Assembly (NCBI RefSeq): GCF_000226215.1
Contig: NZ_AGFF01000024.1
Coordinates: 1-64,000 of the forward strand
Direction: 5' to 3'
DNA length: 64,000 nt
From: Dietzia alimentaria 72
GTDB taxonomy: Bacteria; Actinomycetota; Actinomycetes; Mycobacteriales; Mycobacteriaceae
The translations under genes and the position numbers were made by a program. The notes under the pieces were generated by a model that was not told the DNA's origin, ran no database searches, and worked only from the letters and a program-made list of their open reading frames with translations. Shown piece by piece: positions 56,571-64,000 of the stretch (the first letter of the stretch is position 1; the number at the start of each line of letters is the position of its first letter).

Positions 56571-57350
56571 TCAGATGGTGATCCGCAGATCCGGTTCGGC
56601 TAGCAGGACCTCACCGGAGAACTCTGTAGCAGCCTCCGCCCGGACCGCCTCAAGATTCGTCCACGGCGGGATATGGGTCAGAACCAGACGGCTCACCCCG
56701 GCACGGTTCGCGGTTCGGCCCGCCTCGACACCCGACATATGGATGCCCGGGGGACGGCCCTCCTCATGCGTCCAGGACGCCTCGCAGAGCAGGACATCGG
56801 CGCCCGCCGCGAGTTCGACGAGAGTCTCGCAGTACGCCGTGTCACCGCTGTAGACCAGGACGCGACCGTCCGCCGTGGTGAGACGCATCCCGTACGACTC
56901 CGGCGGGTGATCCACCCGCTCGGCCCGCACGCGCAGGCCCACCTCGCCGTCGTCGTGTCTTATCTCTATCTCCGGCGTCACGTCCCACGTCGCTACGTCA
57001 AACGTGTCGGACAGATCGTCGACCACGCCCGGTTCCTCCGCCGACGCCACCCCGATCCGATACGCCGTCCCGGAGGGACCGACCAGAGGGACACGGCCCG
57101 CACCCCGCGCCCCGGGTCCGAAACGACGCAGCACCATCAGGCTCGGCACATCCAGACAGTGGTCTGCGTGGAGATGCGACAGCAGGATCGTCGCGTTCTC
57201 CGGCGCCACGTGGCGCTGTAGTGCACCGAGCACACCGGGCCCCATGTCGATCACCAGGGGAGCCAGGCCATCGACCTCCACGAGATACCCGGACGCCGGC
57301 GAGTTGGGTCCGCCGATACTTCCCGAGCAACCGAGGACAGTCAGAAACAT
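56571..57350 (-). CDS. Metallo-beta-lactamase-fold phosphodiesterase, Rv1339-like
   Basis: A 259-residue MBL-fold enzyme. I start at ATG 57350 ([10 protein letters not shown]); a nearby ATG at 57359 adds three residues. The metal-binding motif is [17 protein letters not shown], and [36 protein letters not shown] with D and a late LTHIPPWTN histidine complete the site. In M. tuberculosis Rv1339 acts as an atypical class II cyclic-nucleotide phosphodiesterase, so cAMP hydrolysis is the likely role. It lies between murI and rph as in Rv1338-Rv1340. Confidence 0.9.
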   Translation of the reverse strand: MFLTVLGCSGSIGGPNSPASGYLVEVDGLAPLVIDMGPGVLGALQRHVAPENATILLSHLHADHCLDVPSLMVLRRFGPGARGAGRVPLVGPSGTAYRIGVASAEEPGVVDDLSDTFDVATWDVTPEIEIRHDDGEVGLRVRAERVDHPPESYGMRLTTADGRVLVYSGDTAYCETLVELAAGADVLLCEASWTHEEGRPPGIHMSGVEAGRTANRAGVSRLVLTHIPPWTNLEAVRAEAATEFSGEVLLAEPDLRITI

Positions 57351-57426
57351 GGGCACCATCGTGCCACGGCCGGTCGCGCATGGGGGCGAGTGCGCCCCTA
57401 GCCGCGACGCGCGCCACCCCGACAAC

Positions 57427-58233
57427 TCATGCCTGCCCCACCGCGACCATCCCCGGCCCCAGGAAACGAGACGCGACACGACGGAACGAGTCGGGGTCCC
57501 CAGTGACGAGAAACTCCCGGGAGGCCGGCACTACCGGGTCGTGTGGCCGCAGCAGATCTTCGGCCGTCAGGACATGCAACACGTCCTTGGCCGTCTCCTC
57601 CGCACTGGAAACCAGCGTCACGTGGTCCCCCGCCGCCAACTGCACGACACCAGACAACAACGGGTAATGGGTGCAGCCCAGCACGAGCGTGTCCACATCG
57701 GCATCCCGAATCGGGGCCAGGTACGCCTCGGCCAGGCCCAGCACCTGTCGACCGCTGGTAATACCGCGCTCCACGAATTCCACGAACTTCGGGCACGCTA
57801 CAGACGTCAGCGTGATCCCCGCAGCTGCGGCCACCGCGTCGTCGTACGCGCGCGACGCCACCGTCGCACGCGTGGCGATCACCCCGATCCGGCCCGACCT
57901 CGTGGTGGCCACCGCACGACGCGCAGCCGGCTGGATCACCTCCACCACCGGCACCGGATAACGGTCCCGCGCATCCCGCAGCATCGCCGCGGATGCCGTA
58001 TTGCACGCGATCACCAGGACCTTCACTCCACGCTCGACGAGCGAGTCTGCCACCGCCAACGCGTGCGCTCGCACGTCCGCGAGCGGCAGAGGTCCGTAGG
58101 GCCCGTTCGCCGTGTCGCCCACGTAGACCACTGATTCGTCGGGCAGCTGGTCCATGATCGCCCTCGCCACCGTCAATCCGCCGGCGCCGGAGTCAAACAC
58201 CCCGATAGGTGCGTCCGGATCCGGGCCCGTCAC
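57427..58233 (-). CDS. murI: Glutamate racemase
   Basis: A 268-residue racemase that makes D-glutamate for peptidoglycan. I start it at the GTG at 58233, which forms a GTGA overlap with the rhomboid stop; the longer frame extends through the rhomboid gene and is not credible. The [20 protein letters not shown] start, the catalytic cysteines in [12 protein letters not shown] and [12 protein letters not shown], and the [15 protein letters not shown] segment are diagnostic. It is coupled to the rhomboid gene, as in M. tuberculosis Rv1337-Rv1338. Confidence 0.96.
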   Translation of the reverse strand: MTGPDPDAPIGVFDSGAGGLTVARAIMDQLPDESVVYVGDTANGPYGPLPLADVRAHALAVADSLVERGVKVLVIACNTASAAMLRDARDRYPVPVVEVIQPAARRAVATTRSGRIGVIATRATVASRAYDDAVAAAAGITLTSVACPKFVEFVERGITSGRQVLGLAEAYLAPIRDADVDTLVLGCTHYPLLSGVVQLAAGDHVTLVSSAEETAKDVLHVLTAEDLLRPHDPVVPASREFLVTGDPDSFRRVASRFLGPGMVAVGQA

Positions 58234-58937
58234 CTCGGGCGCCCGGGGGCCCGGAACTGCTGCACGGGCGCGGCCTGTTGTAGCTGGCTCTTCTTGAGCC
58301 CCCATGCGGACGCCACACCACCGACCGCACCACCGAGATGGCCCTGCCACGAGATCCCCTGCACCATCGGCGACAACCCGGCCAGCGCATCGAGCCCGTA
58401 GAAAAACCCGATGAGCAGACCGACCACCAGGTGCAGGACCCGGCGAGTGAAGAAGCCGCGGACTATCACGTAGGCCACGTAACCGAAGACGATGCCGGAG
58501 GCACCGATGTGGTTGGTCCCAGCGCCGCCTATGAGCCAGGACACCACGCCCGAAGCCAACCACGAGATCAGCGTGACGCTGATCAGGGGCTTGATGCCGG
58601 AGAGCGCGATGATCGAGCCCAGGATCAGCAACGCGACCGAATTACCGATGAGGTGAGCCCAGTCCCCGTGCAGCAGTGGTTGGAACACGATGCCCAGGAG
58701 CCCGTCAGTCGACCAGGGGCGGACCCCGTACCCATCGAAGACCTGGGGTTCACCGGTAACCCACATCAGGACCTGGTCCGCCGCCTCGATTACCCACATC
58801 AGCGCCACGAACGAGAAGAGCAGGACCAGCGCCGGCCACCGACGCGGGCCGACGCTCGCCGGCTTCCCGGCACCTGCCCCCGCCGCCCACGAGGCGTGAG
58901 AGTTTCGATTCACGATGTTCTCCTCATTCCCCGACAA
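58230..58937 (-). CDS. Rhomboid-family intramembrane protease
   Basis: A 235-residue rhomboid with six membrane helices. It has the [15 protein letters not shown] loop-helix, the catalytic serine in [14 protein letters not shown] and the catalytic histidine in [15 protein letters not shown], so it should be active. The N-terminus is polar and the C-terminus basic. It corresponds to M. tuberculosis Rv1337, just before murI. The 3' end overlaps murI by GTGA and its 5' end overlaps the DUF2017 gene by 14 bases. Substrates are unknown. Confidence 0.92.
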   Translation of the reverse strand: MSGNEENIVNRNSHASWAAGAGAGKPASVGPRRWPALVLLFSFVALMWVIEAADQVLMWVTGEPQVFDGYGVRPWSTDGLLGIVFQPLLHGDWAHLIGNSVALLILGSIIALSGIKPLISVTLISWLASGVVSWLIGGAGTNHIGASGIVFGYVAYVIVRGFFTRRVLHLVVGLLIGFFYGLDALAGLSPMVQGISWQGHLGGAVGGVASAWGLKKSQLQQAAPVQQFRAPGRPR

Positions 58938-59574
58938 GGGCGGTACACAGGGAGTCCTGCATGAAAGTCAGCCAGTGATAAACGTCGAGCTGGGCTGAAC
59001 GCGGATCGTCCTCCGGCACGTACTCGGGGATATCGGTGGCCGGGGTGCCGCCCGCTGAACTCTCCTCGAGAAGGACCGCGCCGAGACCCAGCCGGACGTC
59101 GTTCAGACACCGCATCCAGGCCTGCGCCTGCTCCTGGTTCAGAGAGACGGTGCCACCGCGGGCGGGAAGAGAGCGCAGCACCACGGCCGCGCTGTCGAGC
59201 TTGGCGTCGATGATCGCGGGTTCATGGATCATCCGCATCCCCGAGTTGTGGGCCCGGACCACCGCCGCTCGGTCCGCGTCGTCATCCCCTCCCGGAGCAC
59301 GATCATAGAGTTCACCGGCTTCACCACGGGTGGTCTCGAGGCGGTGGAAATCGGGGAGCAACCGGGCCAGCGGGGCGTCGGAAGGCAACTGTGAATGCCC
59401 GCTCCGCATTCCGGTGATCTCCGCCAATTCGTCGCGCGGCGCCGAATCACGACGCTGCTCGAGCATGTCCACGATGTTGGATACCAGCGCGTGGAGGATC
59501 TGCACCTCGTGGGCCTCCATCGCCGACTTGATGCGCGTACCCCCGAGCGCGGGCTTTCGCTGCCATGCCTTCAC
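58924..59574 (-). CDS. DUF2017 protein
   Basis: A 216-residue actinobacterial protein of the DUF2017 family, of unknown function. Recognised by LHALVSNIVDMLEQRR, then a DDADRAAVVRAHNSGMRMIH segment, AWMRCLNDVRLGLGAVLLEE and the final [16 protein letters not shown]. It lies directly after clpS, with 4 bases between stop and start, and corresponds to M. tuberculosis Rv1332. It overlaps the rhomboid gene by 14 bases. In M. tuberculosis the mec-cysO-cysM genes lie between these two, but here they are missing. Confidence 0.88.
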   Translation of the reverse strand: MKAWQRKPALGGTRIKSAMEAHEVQILHALVSNIVDMLEQRRDSAPRDELAEITGMRSGHSQLPSDAPLARLLPDFHRLETTRGEAGELYDRAPGGDDDADRAAVVRAHNSGMRMIHEPAIIDAKLDSAAVVLRSLPARGGTVSLNQEQAQAWMRCLNDVRLGLGAVLLEESSAGGTPATDIPEYVPEDDPRSAQLDVYHWLTFMQDSLCTALVGE

Positions 59575-59578
59575 AGAC

Positions 59579-59872
59579 TTACGCCTCCCGCTGCATCGTG
59601 GCCCACAACCCGGCCTCCTGGAGCTTGCGAACGTCGTTCTCCACCTTGTCGCGACTGCCGGAGGACACCACCGCGCGACCTTCGTTGTGGACTTTGAGCA
59701 TCAGATCGTGGGCCTGCTCGCGGCTGTAACCGAAGACTCGTTGGAATACGAAGGTCACGTAGCTCATCAGGTTGACCGGGTCGTCCCACACGACGGTGAG
59801 CCAGGGGCTGTCGACACCACCGTCCGAAGCGGTGTCCGTGGACTCCACGGGCGCGGCCGAGGGCATCGCCAT
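59579..59872 (-). CDS. clpS: ClpS adaptor
   Basis: A 97-residue ATP-dependent protease adaptor that passes N-degron substrates to ClpC-ClpP. I start at ATG 59872 ([11 protein letters not shown]), behind AGGGGG; an earlier ATG would add a tail with no support. The core [20 protein letters not shown] with [20 protein letters not shown] is the ClpS signature, including the Asn/Asp residues of the N-degron pocket. It is divergent from pncB, as in M. tuberculosis Rv1330c/Rv1331. Confidence 0.94.
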   Translation of the reverse strand: MAMPSAAPVESTDTASDGGVDSPWLTVVWDDPVNLMSYVTFVFQRVFGYSREQAHDLMLKVHNEGRAVVSSGSRDKVENDVRKLQEAGLWATMQREA

Positions 59873-59975
59873 CCCCCTGGCTGCGCTCCGAACCGCCGAG
59901 AGCGGTGTTGTCACGGGATGCATGAACCCAGGATACGGATTACCGGCCACTCGGCCACGCCGTAGAGTCGCCCAC

Positions 59976-61325
59976 GTGACCTCGACGCCACCCCCTCACG
60001 CCACGACCGCGCACGGTCGCCCCTCCACCGCGTTGTTCACCGACAAGTACGAACTCACGATGATCCGGGCGGCACTGGCTGACGGTACCGCCGACCGTCC
60101 GTGTGTCTTCGAGGTGTTCGCCCGACGACTACCGGCCGGCCGGCGGTACGGCGTGGTCGCGGGAACCGGGCGGCTCCTGGACCGCGTGGCGGACTTCCGA
60201 TTCACCGACGAGGAGATCGAGGTGGTCGCCGACTCGCTCGATCAACGGACCATCGACTGGCTCCGCAACTTCCGTTTCACCGGGGACATCGACGGTTACC
60301 GTGAGGGCGAGCTGTTCTTTCCCGGATCCCCGGTGTTGAGCATCCGCGCGGGTTTCGCCGAAGGCGTGATCCTGGAGACGCTGGTTCTGTCAGTTCTCAA
60401 CCACGACAGCGCGATAGCCGCGGCTGCGGCGCGGATGACGTCCGCAGCTGGCGGTCGCCCCATCATCGAGATGGGGTCTCGTCGTACCCATGAGGAGGCC
60501 GCGGTAGCCGCGGCCCGGGCCGCCTACCTGACCGGCGTCGACTACACCTCCAATGTCGAGGCGACCCGTCGACACGGGGTCCCCTCGGCGGGAACGTCCG
60601 CCCACTCCTTCACGCTCCTGCATACCGGCCCCGACGGGCCCGATGAGGCCGCGGCGTTCCGCTCACAGGTCGCAACACTCGGGGTGGAGACCACTCTCCT
60701 CGTCGATACCTACGACATCACCCGGGGCGTCGCCACTGCAATCGAGGTCGCGGGCCCCGAACTGGGCGGTGTACGGATCGACTCCGGCGACCTGGGTGTT
60801 ATGGCCCGTCAGGTCCGCCGCCAACTCGACTCCATGGGCGCTCACGGCACCCGCATCGTGGTCTCCGGCGACCTCGACGAGTACGCGATCGCGGCGCTGC
60901 GCGCCGAGCCCGTCGACATGTACGGGGTCGGCACCCGGCTCGTCACCGGGTCTGGGGCGCCTACGGCAGGGATGGTCTACAAGCTCGTTGAGGTGGACGG
61001 CATCCCTGTGGCCAAGCGCTCCGCGCAGAAGGAGTCGCTGCCCGGGGCCAAGCGTTCGGTCCGCCTCCACCGCCCAACCGGCACCGCGGTCGAGGAAGTG
61101 CTGTTCCCCCGGAACGCCACCGCTCCCACCGTGCCCGGGCTCGAGGCCCGCGAATTGCTCGTGCCACTGATCCGCGGAGGCGAAGCCGCTCCCGACCTCC
61201 CCACACTCGATGAATCCCGAGCCCACCACGCCGCCGTGATGGTGTCCCTGCCGTGGGAGGGGCTCGCGCTGAGCCAAGGCGATCCCGCGATCCCGATGCG
61301 CGTGATCCCGCCGAACGCCGACTGA
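59976..61325 (+). CDS. pncB: Nicotinate phosphoribosyltransferase
   Basis: A 449-residue enzyme that makes nicotinate mononucleotide for NAD salvage. I start at GTG 59976; an upstream in-frame extension overlaps clpS and has no ribosome binding site. Diagnostic parts are [39 protein letters not shown], the phosphoribosyl binding [18 protein letters not shown] and the catalytic His in [13 protein letters not shown], with [18 protein letters not shown] and [14 protein letters not shown]. It is the counterpart of M. tuberculosis pncB1 (Rv1330c). Confidence 0.96.
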   Translation: MTSTPPPHATTAHGRPSTALFTDKYELTMIRAALADGTADRPCVFEVFARRLPAGRRYGVVAGTGRLLDRVADFRFTDEEIEVVADSLDQRTIDWLRNFRFTGDIDGYREGELFFPGSPVLSIRAGFAEGVILETLVLSVLNHDSAIAAAAARMTSAAGGRPIIEMGSRRTHEEAAVAAARAAYLTGVDYTSNVEATRRHGVPSAGTSAHSFTLLHTGPDGPDEAAAFRSQVATLGVETTLLVDTYDITRGVATAIEVAGPELGGVRIDSGDLGVMARQVRRQLDSMGAHGTRIVVSGDLDEYAIAALRAEPVDMYGVGTRLVTGSGAPTAGMVYKLVEVDGIPVAKRSAQKESLPGAKRSVRLHRPTGTAVEEVLFPRNATAPTVPGLEARELLVPLIRGGEAAPDLPTLDESRAHHAAVMVSLPWEGLALSQGDPAIPMRVIPPNAD

Positions 61326-61510
61326 CTCCACCCGCTGATGAGCGTGGCGCCACATCGCCCCGCCTCTCGCATCCGTCCGGATGATTCACCCCCTGCCAAG
61401 AACCGCATTAGGGTAAATTCTCCGTTCTCAGTGACGTGTGGCCCATCGAGGGCGACAGGCTGATCGCGGCAGACCGGATGGTCCGACCGCACACGACCTG
61501 GAGTGTGAAA

Positions 61511-61858
61511 ATGAGCTACCCCAATTCCGGCGAGGACCCCTACGGCGGTCAGTACGGCGGAGGGCAGTACGGCGGCGGACAGTACGGCGGCGGCTTCGGT
61601 GGCCCTCCCGGGCCGCCTCCGGAGAACAACCTCGTGTGGGCGATCCTTTCTACGCTTTTCTGCTGCCTGCCACTCGGCATCGTGTCGATCGTCAAGGCTG
61701 CCAACGTCAACTCGCTCTGGGCCGCGGGTCAATTCCAGCAGGCACAGCAGGCGTCCCAGGACGCCAGGAAGTTCGCGTTGTGGGCCGCCATCGCCGGCGT
61801 CGTCCTAGGTGTCATCTACTTCGCATTTGTCATGGTCGCGGCAGCCGGCTCCATGTAG
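61511..61858 (+). CDS. CD225/dispanin family membrane protein
   Basis: A 115-residue membrane protein. I start at ATG 61511. The N-terminus is a tyrosine/glycine repeat (GGQYGGGQYGGGQYGGG), followed by a Pro-rich stretch. The CD225-like domain at residues about 45-110 has two hydrophobic helices with NNLVWAILSTLFCCLPLGIV and KAANVNSLWAAGQFQQAQQA between them, then ALWAAIAGVVLGVIYFAFV. Such proteins occur in many Gram-positive actinobacteria as small membrane proteins of unknown role. Next to it, a DUF2752 gene follows after 20 bases. Confidence 0.85.
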   Translation: MSYPNSGEDPYGGQYGGGQYGGGQYGGGFGGPPGPPPENNLVWAILSTLFCCLPLGIVSIVKAANVNSLWAAGQFQQAQQASQDARKFALWAAIAGVVLGVIYFAFVMVAAAGSM

Positions 61859-61878
61859 GGCCTACCTTCACCCGACCC

Positions 61879-62337
61879 GTGCCACCCGTCTCCGGAACGC
61901 TCCCGCCCGCCCCCACCCCTGTGTGGGCGGGCGGCTGGCGTGGGGCCGTCGCACCCCTGATCACCCTGGGGGGCGCCATGGGGGCCTGCGTGTTCGTAGC
62001 CGCGGCCGATCCCACGACGCCAGGCGGAGTGAGCCCGCCCTGCCCGACCAAGAGCCTGCTCGGGATCGTCTGTCCCGGTTGCGGGTCTGCGAGGATGATC
62101 TATTCGCTCCTCCATGGCGATCTTCGTTCGGCGCTGAGCTACAACGCCGTCGGGGTCGCGTTGCTCGTACTGCTGGCATGGTCCTACATTGCGTGGTCGA
62201 TGCGCCGGATCACCGGGCGTCGGGTCCCTCGGTGGGAGACCCTGCGCTGGGCCCCGGTGGCTCTTGGGGGGCTGTCCGCCGTGTGGTTGGTCGTACGCAA
62301 TCTGCCCTTCGCCCCGTTCAACGCCCTTGCCGTCTGA
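61879..62337 (+). CDS. DUF2752 membrane protein
   Basis: A 152-residue membrane protein started at GTG 61879. It has the DUF2752 signature CPTKSLLGIVCPGCGSARMI followed by YSLLHGDLRSALSYNAVG, with three conserved cysteines, and three or four hydrophobic helices. The N-terminal part (VPPVSGTLPPAPTPVWAGG) is Pro-rich. Function is unknown. It is likely co-transcribed with the CD225-like gene. A longer upstream frame exists but overlaps the previous gene in another frame. Confidence 0.85.
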   Translation: MPPVSGTLPPAPTPVWAGGWRGAVAPLITLGGAMGACVFVAAADPTTPGGVSPPCPTKSLLGIVCPGCGSARMIYSLLHGDLRSALSYNAVGVALLVLLAWSYIAWSMRRITGRRVPRWETLRWAPVALGGLSAVWLVVRNLPFAPFNALAV

Positions 62338-62410
62338 GCGACTCGCCCACGTCGCCGGTGCGACTCCGGTGCGTGACAGGGTTGTCCGACCGGCCCGCTA
62401 GGGTTGCCGC

Positions 62411-64000
62411 GTGACTGACTCGCTCCCTTCCGTCTCAGAACTCCTCGCCACCGCGGTCGAGAGTCTGGGCGGAAGCGAGCGCTCCGGGCAGGTGGCGATG
62501 GCAGAAGCGGTCAGTAACGCTCTGTCAACAGGCGAACATCTTGCCGTTCAGGCCGGAACCGGTACCGGGAAGTCCCTGGCGTACCTGGTTCCTTCCCTTC
62601 GCCACGCAGTGGAAACCGGCGGCACCGTTGTCGTGTCCACTGCCACCATCGCACTGCAGAATCAGCTCGTAGACCGTGATCTGCCGCGACTGTCCGCCGC
62701 CCTCCGGCCGGAACTGGGTGTCAGCCCCTCCCACGCGATCCTCAAGGGTCGCGGGAATTACCTCTGCTTACACCGAGTGAGTTCCGGTCCCGTCGACGAA
62801 GCGGATCCCGACGAGGTCATGGCAGAGGAGTTGTTCGACCTTCCTATCGGCGGAGAGTCCACCTCCGGCAGGATTCCGCGGGAGTCCGCACCCCGGGACA
62901 CCGGCCCGAACTCCTGGCTGGGGCGTGAGATTGCGCGCCTGCATGATTGGGCGCAGGACACGGAAACCGGCGATCGCGACGACCTTCCGAAGGGTGTCTC
63001 CGATGCCGCGTGGAGGCAGGTTTCGGTGACCAGCCGCGAGTGTCTGGGGCAGCTGTGCCCGGAGTTTTCCGAATGTTTTGCCGAGCTCGCCCGGCAGGAA
63101 GCCGGGCGGGCGGACGTGGTGGTGACCAATCACGCGCTACTCGCAATCGACGCCATGACAGACGTCTCGGTACTGCCCGAACACGACGCGGTCGTGATCG
63201 ACGAGGCTCACGAACTGTCTGACCGGGTGACGGGTGTGACCACAGCCGAGCTCACCGGTGCCGCTGTGATCCAGGCGGCGCGCCGTGCGGCGAAGCTGAT
63301 CGACCAACAGACAGTCGACCGCATGGTCGCAGCAGGAGAAGGCTTCGCCGCCCTACTCGAACTCTGTCCCGAAGGGCGGTGGGACCTGATGCCTGAGGGT
63401 GCGGACCTCGGCCTGGCTGCGGTAAGGCACACCGCCGAGAACTGCCGCACCGCAGTACCCGGCCCCAAGCCCGGCGAAGCCGCGGGTGACCCGCAGGGGG
63501 CTTCAGACCGGCAGAAAACTCTCGCAGCGCTTGACGAGATCGCCGACGCGGCCGACCGTATGCTTTCCTCCTTCGAGAAGGGGGTCACCGAGCGTGTCGA
63601 GATCGTCTGGATGAGCGTGGAGGAGCGGCGAGGACGCATCCTGCGGGTCGCACCGCTCTCTGTGGCCGGCCTGTTGCGGACACGCCTTTTCGCGGAGTCC
63701 ACCGTGATCCTGACCTCCGCCACACTGACCACGGGTGGCAAATTCGACGGCCTCGCCGCCACGTGGGGCCTCCCACCGGCCTCCTCCGCACGGCCCGATT
63801 CATCAACCGCCGTGGCACTCGAACCGCCCTCCGACGACGACATGAGCACACTCAGGTGGACGGGGCTGGATGCGGGATCGCCTTTCGACTACCGCCGAAA
63901 CGGCATTCTCTACGTGGCCAAACATCTGCCGTCCCCAGGGCGGGAAGGCCCCTCTCCACAGGCGGAGGAAGAACTGGTTGACCTGATCACGGCGGCCGGA
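62411..64000 (+). CDS. dinG: DinG-type ATP-dependent helicase, partial (runs off right edge)
   Basis: The first 530 codons of a superfamily 2, XPD/DinG-like DNA helicase, GTG start at 62411; it continues past the window. The Walker A is GTGTGKSLAYL (near residue 58), the Walker B is VVIDEAHEL (near residue 263), and motif III-like TSATLTTGG is seen near residue 438. The iron-sulfur cluster region has Cys in GNYLCLHR and RECLGQLCPEFSECFAE, spaced as in DinG. It corresponds to M. tuberculosis Rv1329c. It unwinds DNA with 5'-3' polarity in the family. Confidence 0.93.
   Translation, partial: MTDSLPSVSELLATAVESLGGSERSGQVAMAEAVSNALSTGEHLAVQAGTGTGKSLAYLVPSLRHAVETGGTVVVSTATIALQNQLVDRDLPRLSAALRPELGVSPSHAILKGRGNYLCLHRVSSGPVDEADPDEVMAEELFDLPIGGESTSGRIPRESAPRDTGPNSWLGREIARLHDWAQDTETGDRDDLPKGVSDAAWRQVSVTSRECLGQLCPEFSECFAELARQEAGRADVVVTNHALLAIDAMTDVSVLPEHDAVVIDEAHELSDRVTGVTTAELTGAAVIQAARRAAKLIDQQTVDRMVAAGEGFAALLELCPEGRWDLMPEGADLGLAAVRHTAENCRTAVPGPKPGEAAGDPQGASDRQKTLAALDEIADAADRMLSSFEKGVTERVEIVWMSVEERRGRILRVAPLSVAGLLRTRLFAESTVILTSATLTTGGKFDGLAATWGLPPASSARPDSSTAVALEPPSDDDMSTLRWTGLDAGSPFDYRRNGILYVAKHLPSPGREGPSPQAEEELVDLITAAG

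Overview
The window is high-GC DNA from an actinobacterium of the mycolic-acid group (Mycobacteriales). Evidence is a 3,143-residue type I fatty acid synthase followed directly by acpS, a prophage lysin B (an esterase that only makes sense against a mycolate envelope), a mycothiol-type DinB-fold enzyme, and gene orders that match Mycobacterium tuberculosis at two places: the bcp / acpS / fas block (Rv2520c-Rv2524c) and the dinG / pncB / clpS / DUF2017 / rhomboid / murI / Rv1339 / rph / rdgB block (Rv1329c-Rv1343c). The metP-metS pair and overall style suggest a non-Mycobacterium genus such as Dietzia, but that is inference.

Bases 1 to about 32,980 are the right part of an integrated siphophage; its left end lies outside the window. 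In order: a chain of tiny co-translated early genes (about 20-3,190); an HNH/replication-type protein and a DNA-binding protein (3,265-5,284); HNH plus small and large terminase (5,711-8,096); Mu-like portal, protease/scaffold, decoration and capsid genes (8,115-12,226); head-tail connectors and tail terminator (12,239-14,454); tail tube, frameshifted tail chaperones and a tape measure with two wall-degrading domains (14,526-21,560); baseplate and fibre genes (21,573-26,491); a lysis cassette with lysin B, two tiny peptides, an amidase endolysin, an r1t-type holin and three further membrane proteins (26,704-29,948); then a tyrosine recombinase, an Ltp-type exclusion protein, a second tyrosine recombinase (the likely integrase) and a small gene, ending in the 3' third of a tRNA (probably tRNA-Lys) that marks the attachment site. 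No repressor gene is visible, so it should lie beyond the left edge.

Bases 33,000-53,800 are host DNA: DUF3618 protein, Bcp peroxiredoxin, TetR regulator, acpS and fas, a secreted protein, the MetP/MetS symporter, a maleylpyruvate-isomerase-like enzyme, gluconokinase, a UvrA paralogue, RidA and a DHA2 drug exporter. Bases 53,900-64,000 hold tRNA-Leu(UAG) and the conserved murI/rph/rdgB and clpS/pncB/dinG neighbourhood; dinG runs off the right edge. The mec-cysO-cysM genes that M. tuberculosis carries between DUF2017 and the rhomboid gene are absent here.

The most unusual points are: a second full-length tyrosine recombinase in one prophage; two regulatory-looking RNA regions in which one arm can pair with either of two tandem partner copies; an uninterrupted series of 4-base gene overlaps with a recurring C-terminal DGSA tail; nested in-frame starts for a scaffold protein; and two very short tryptophan-rich or hydrophobic peptides between lysin B and lysin A. 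All function calls come from reading motifs by eye; no database search was run.
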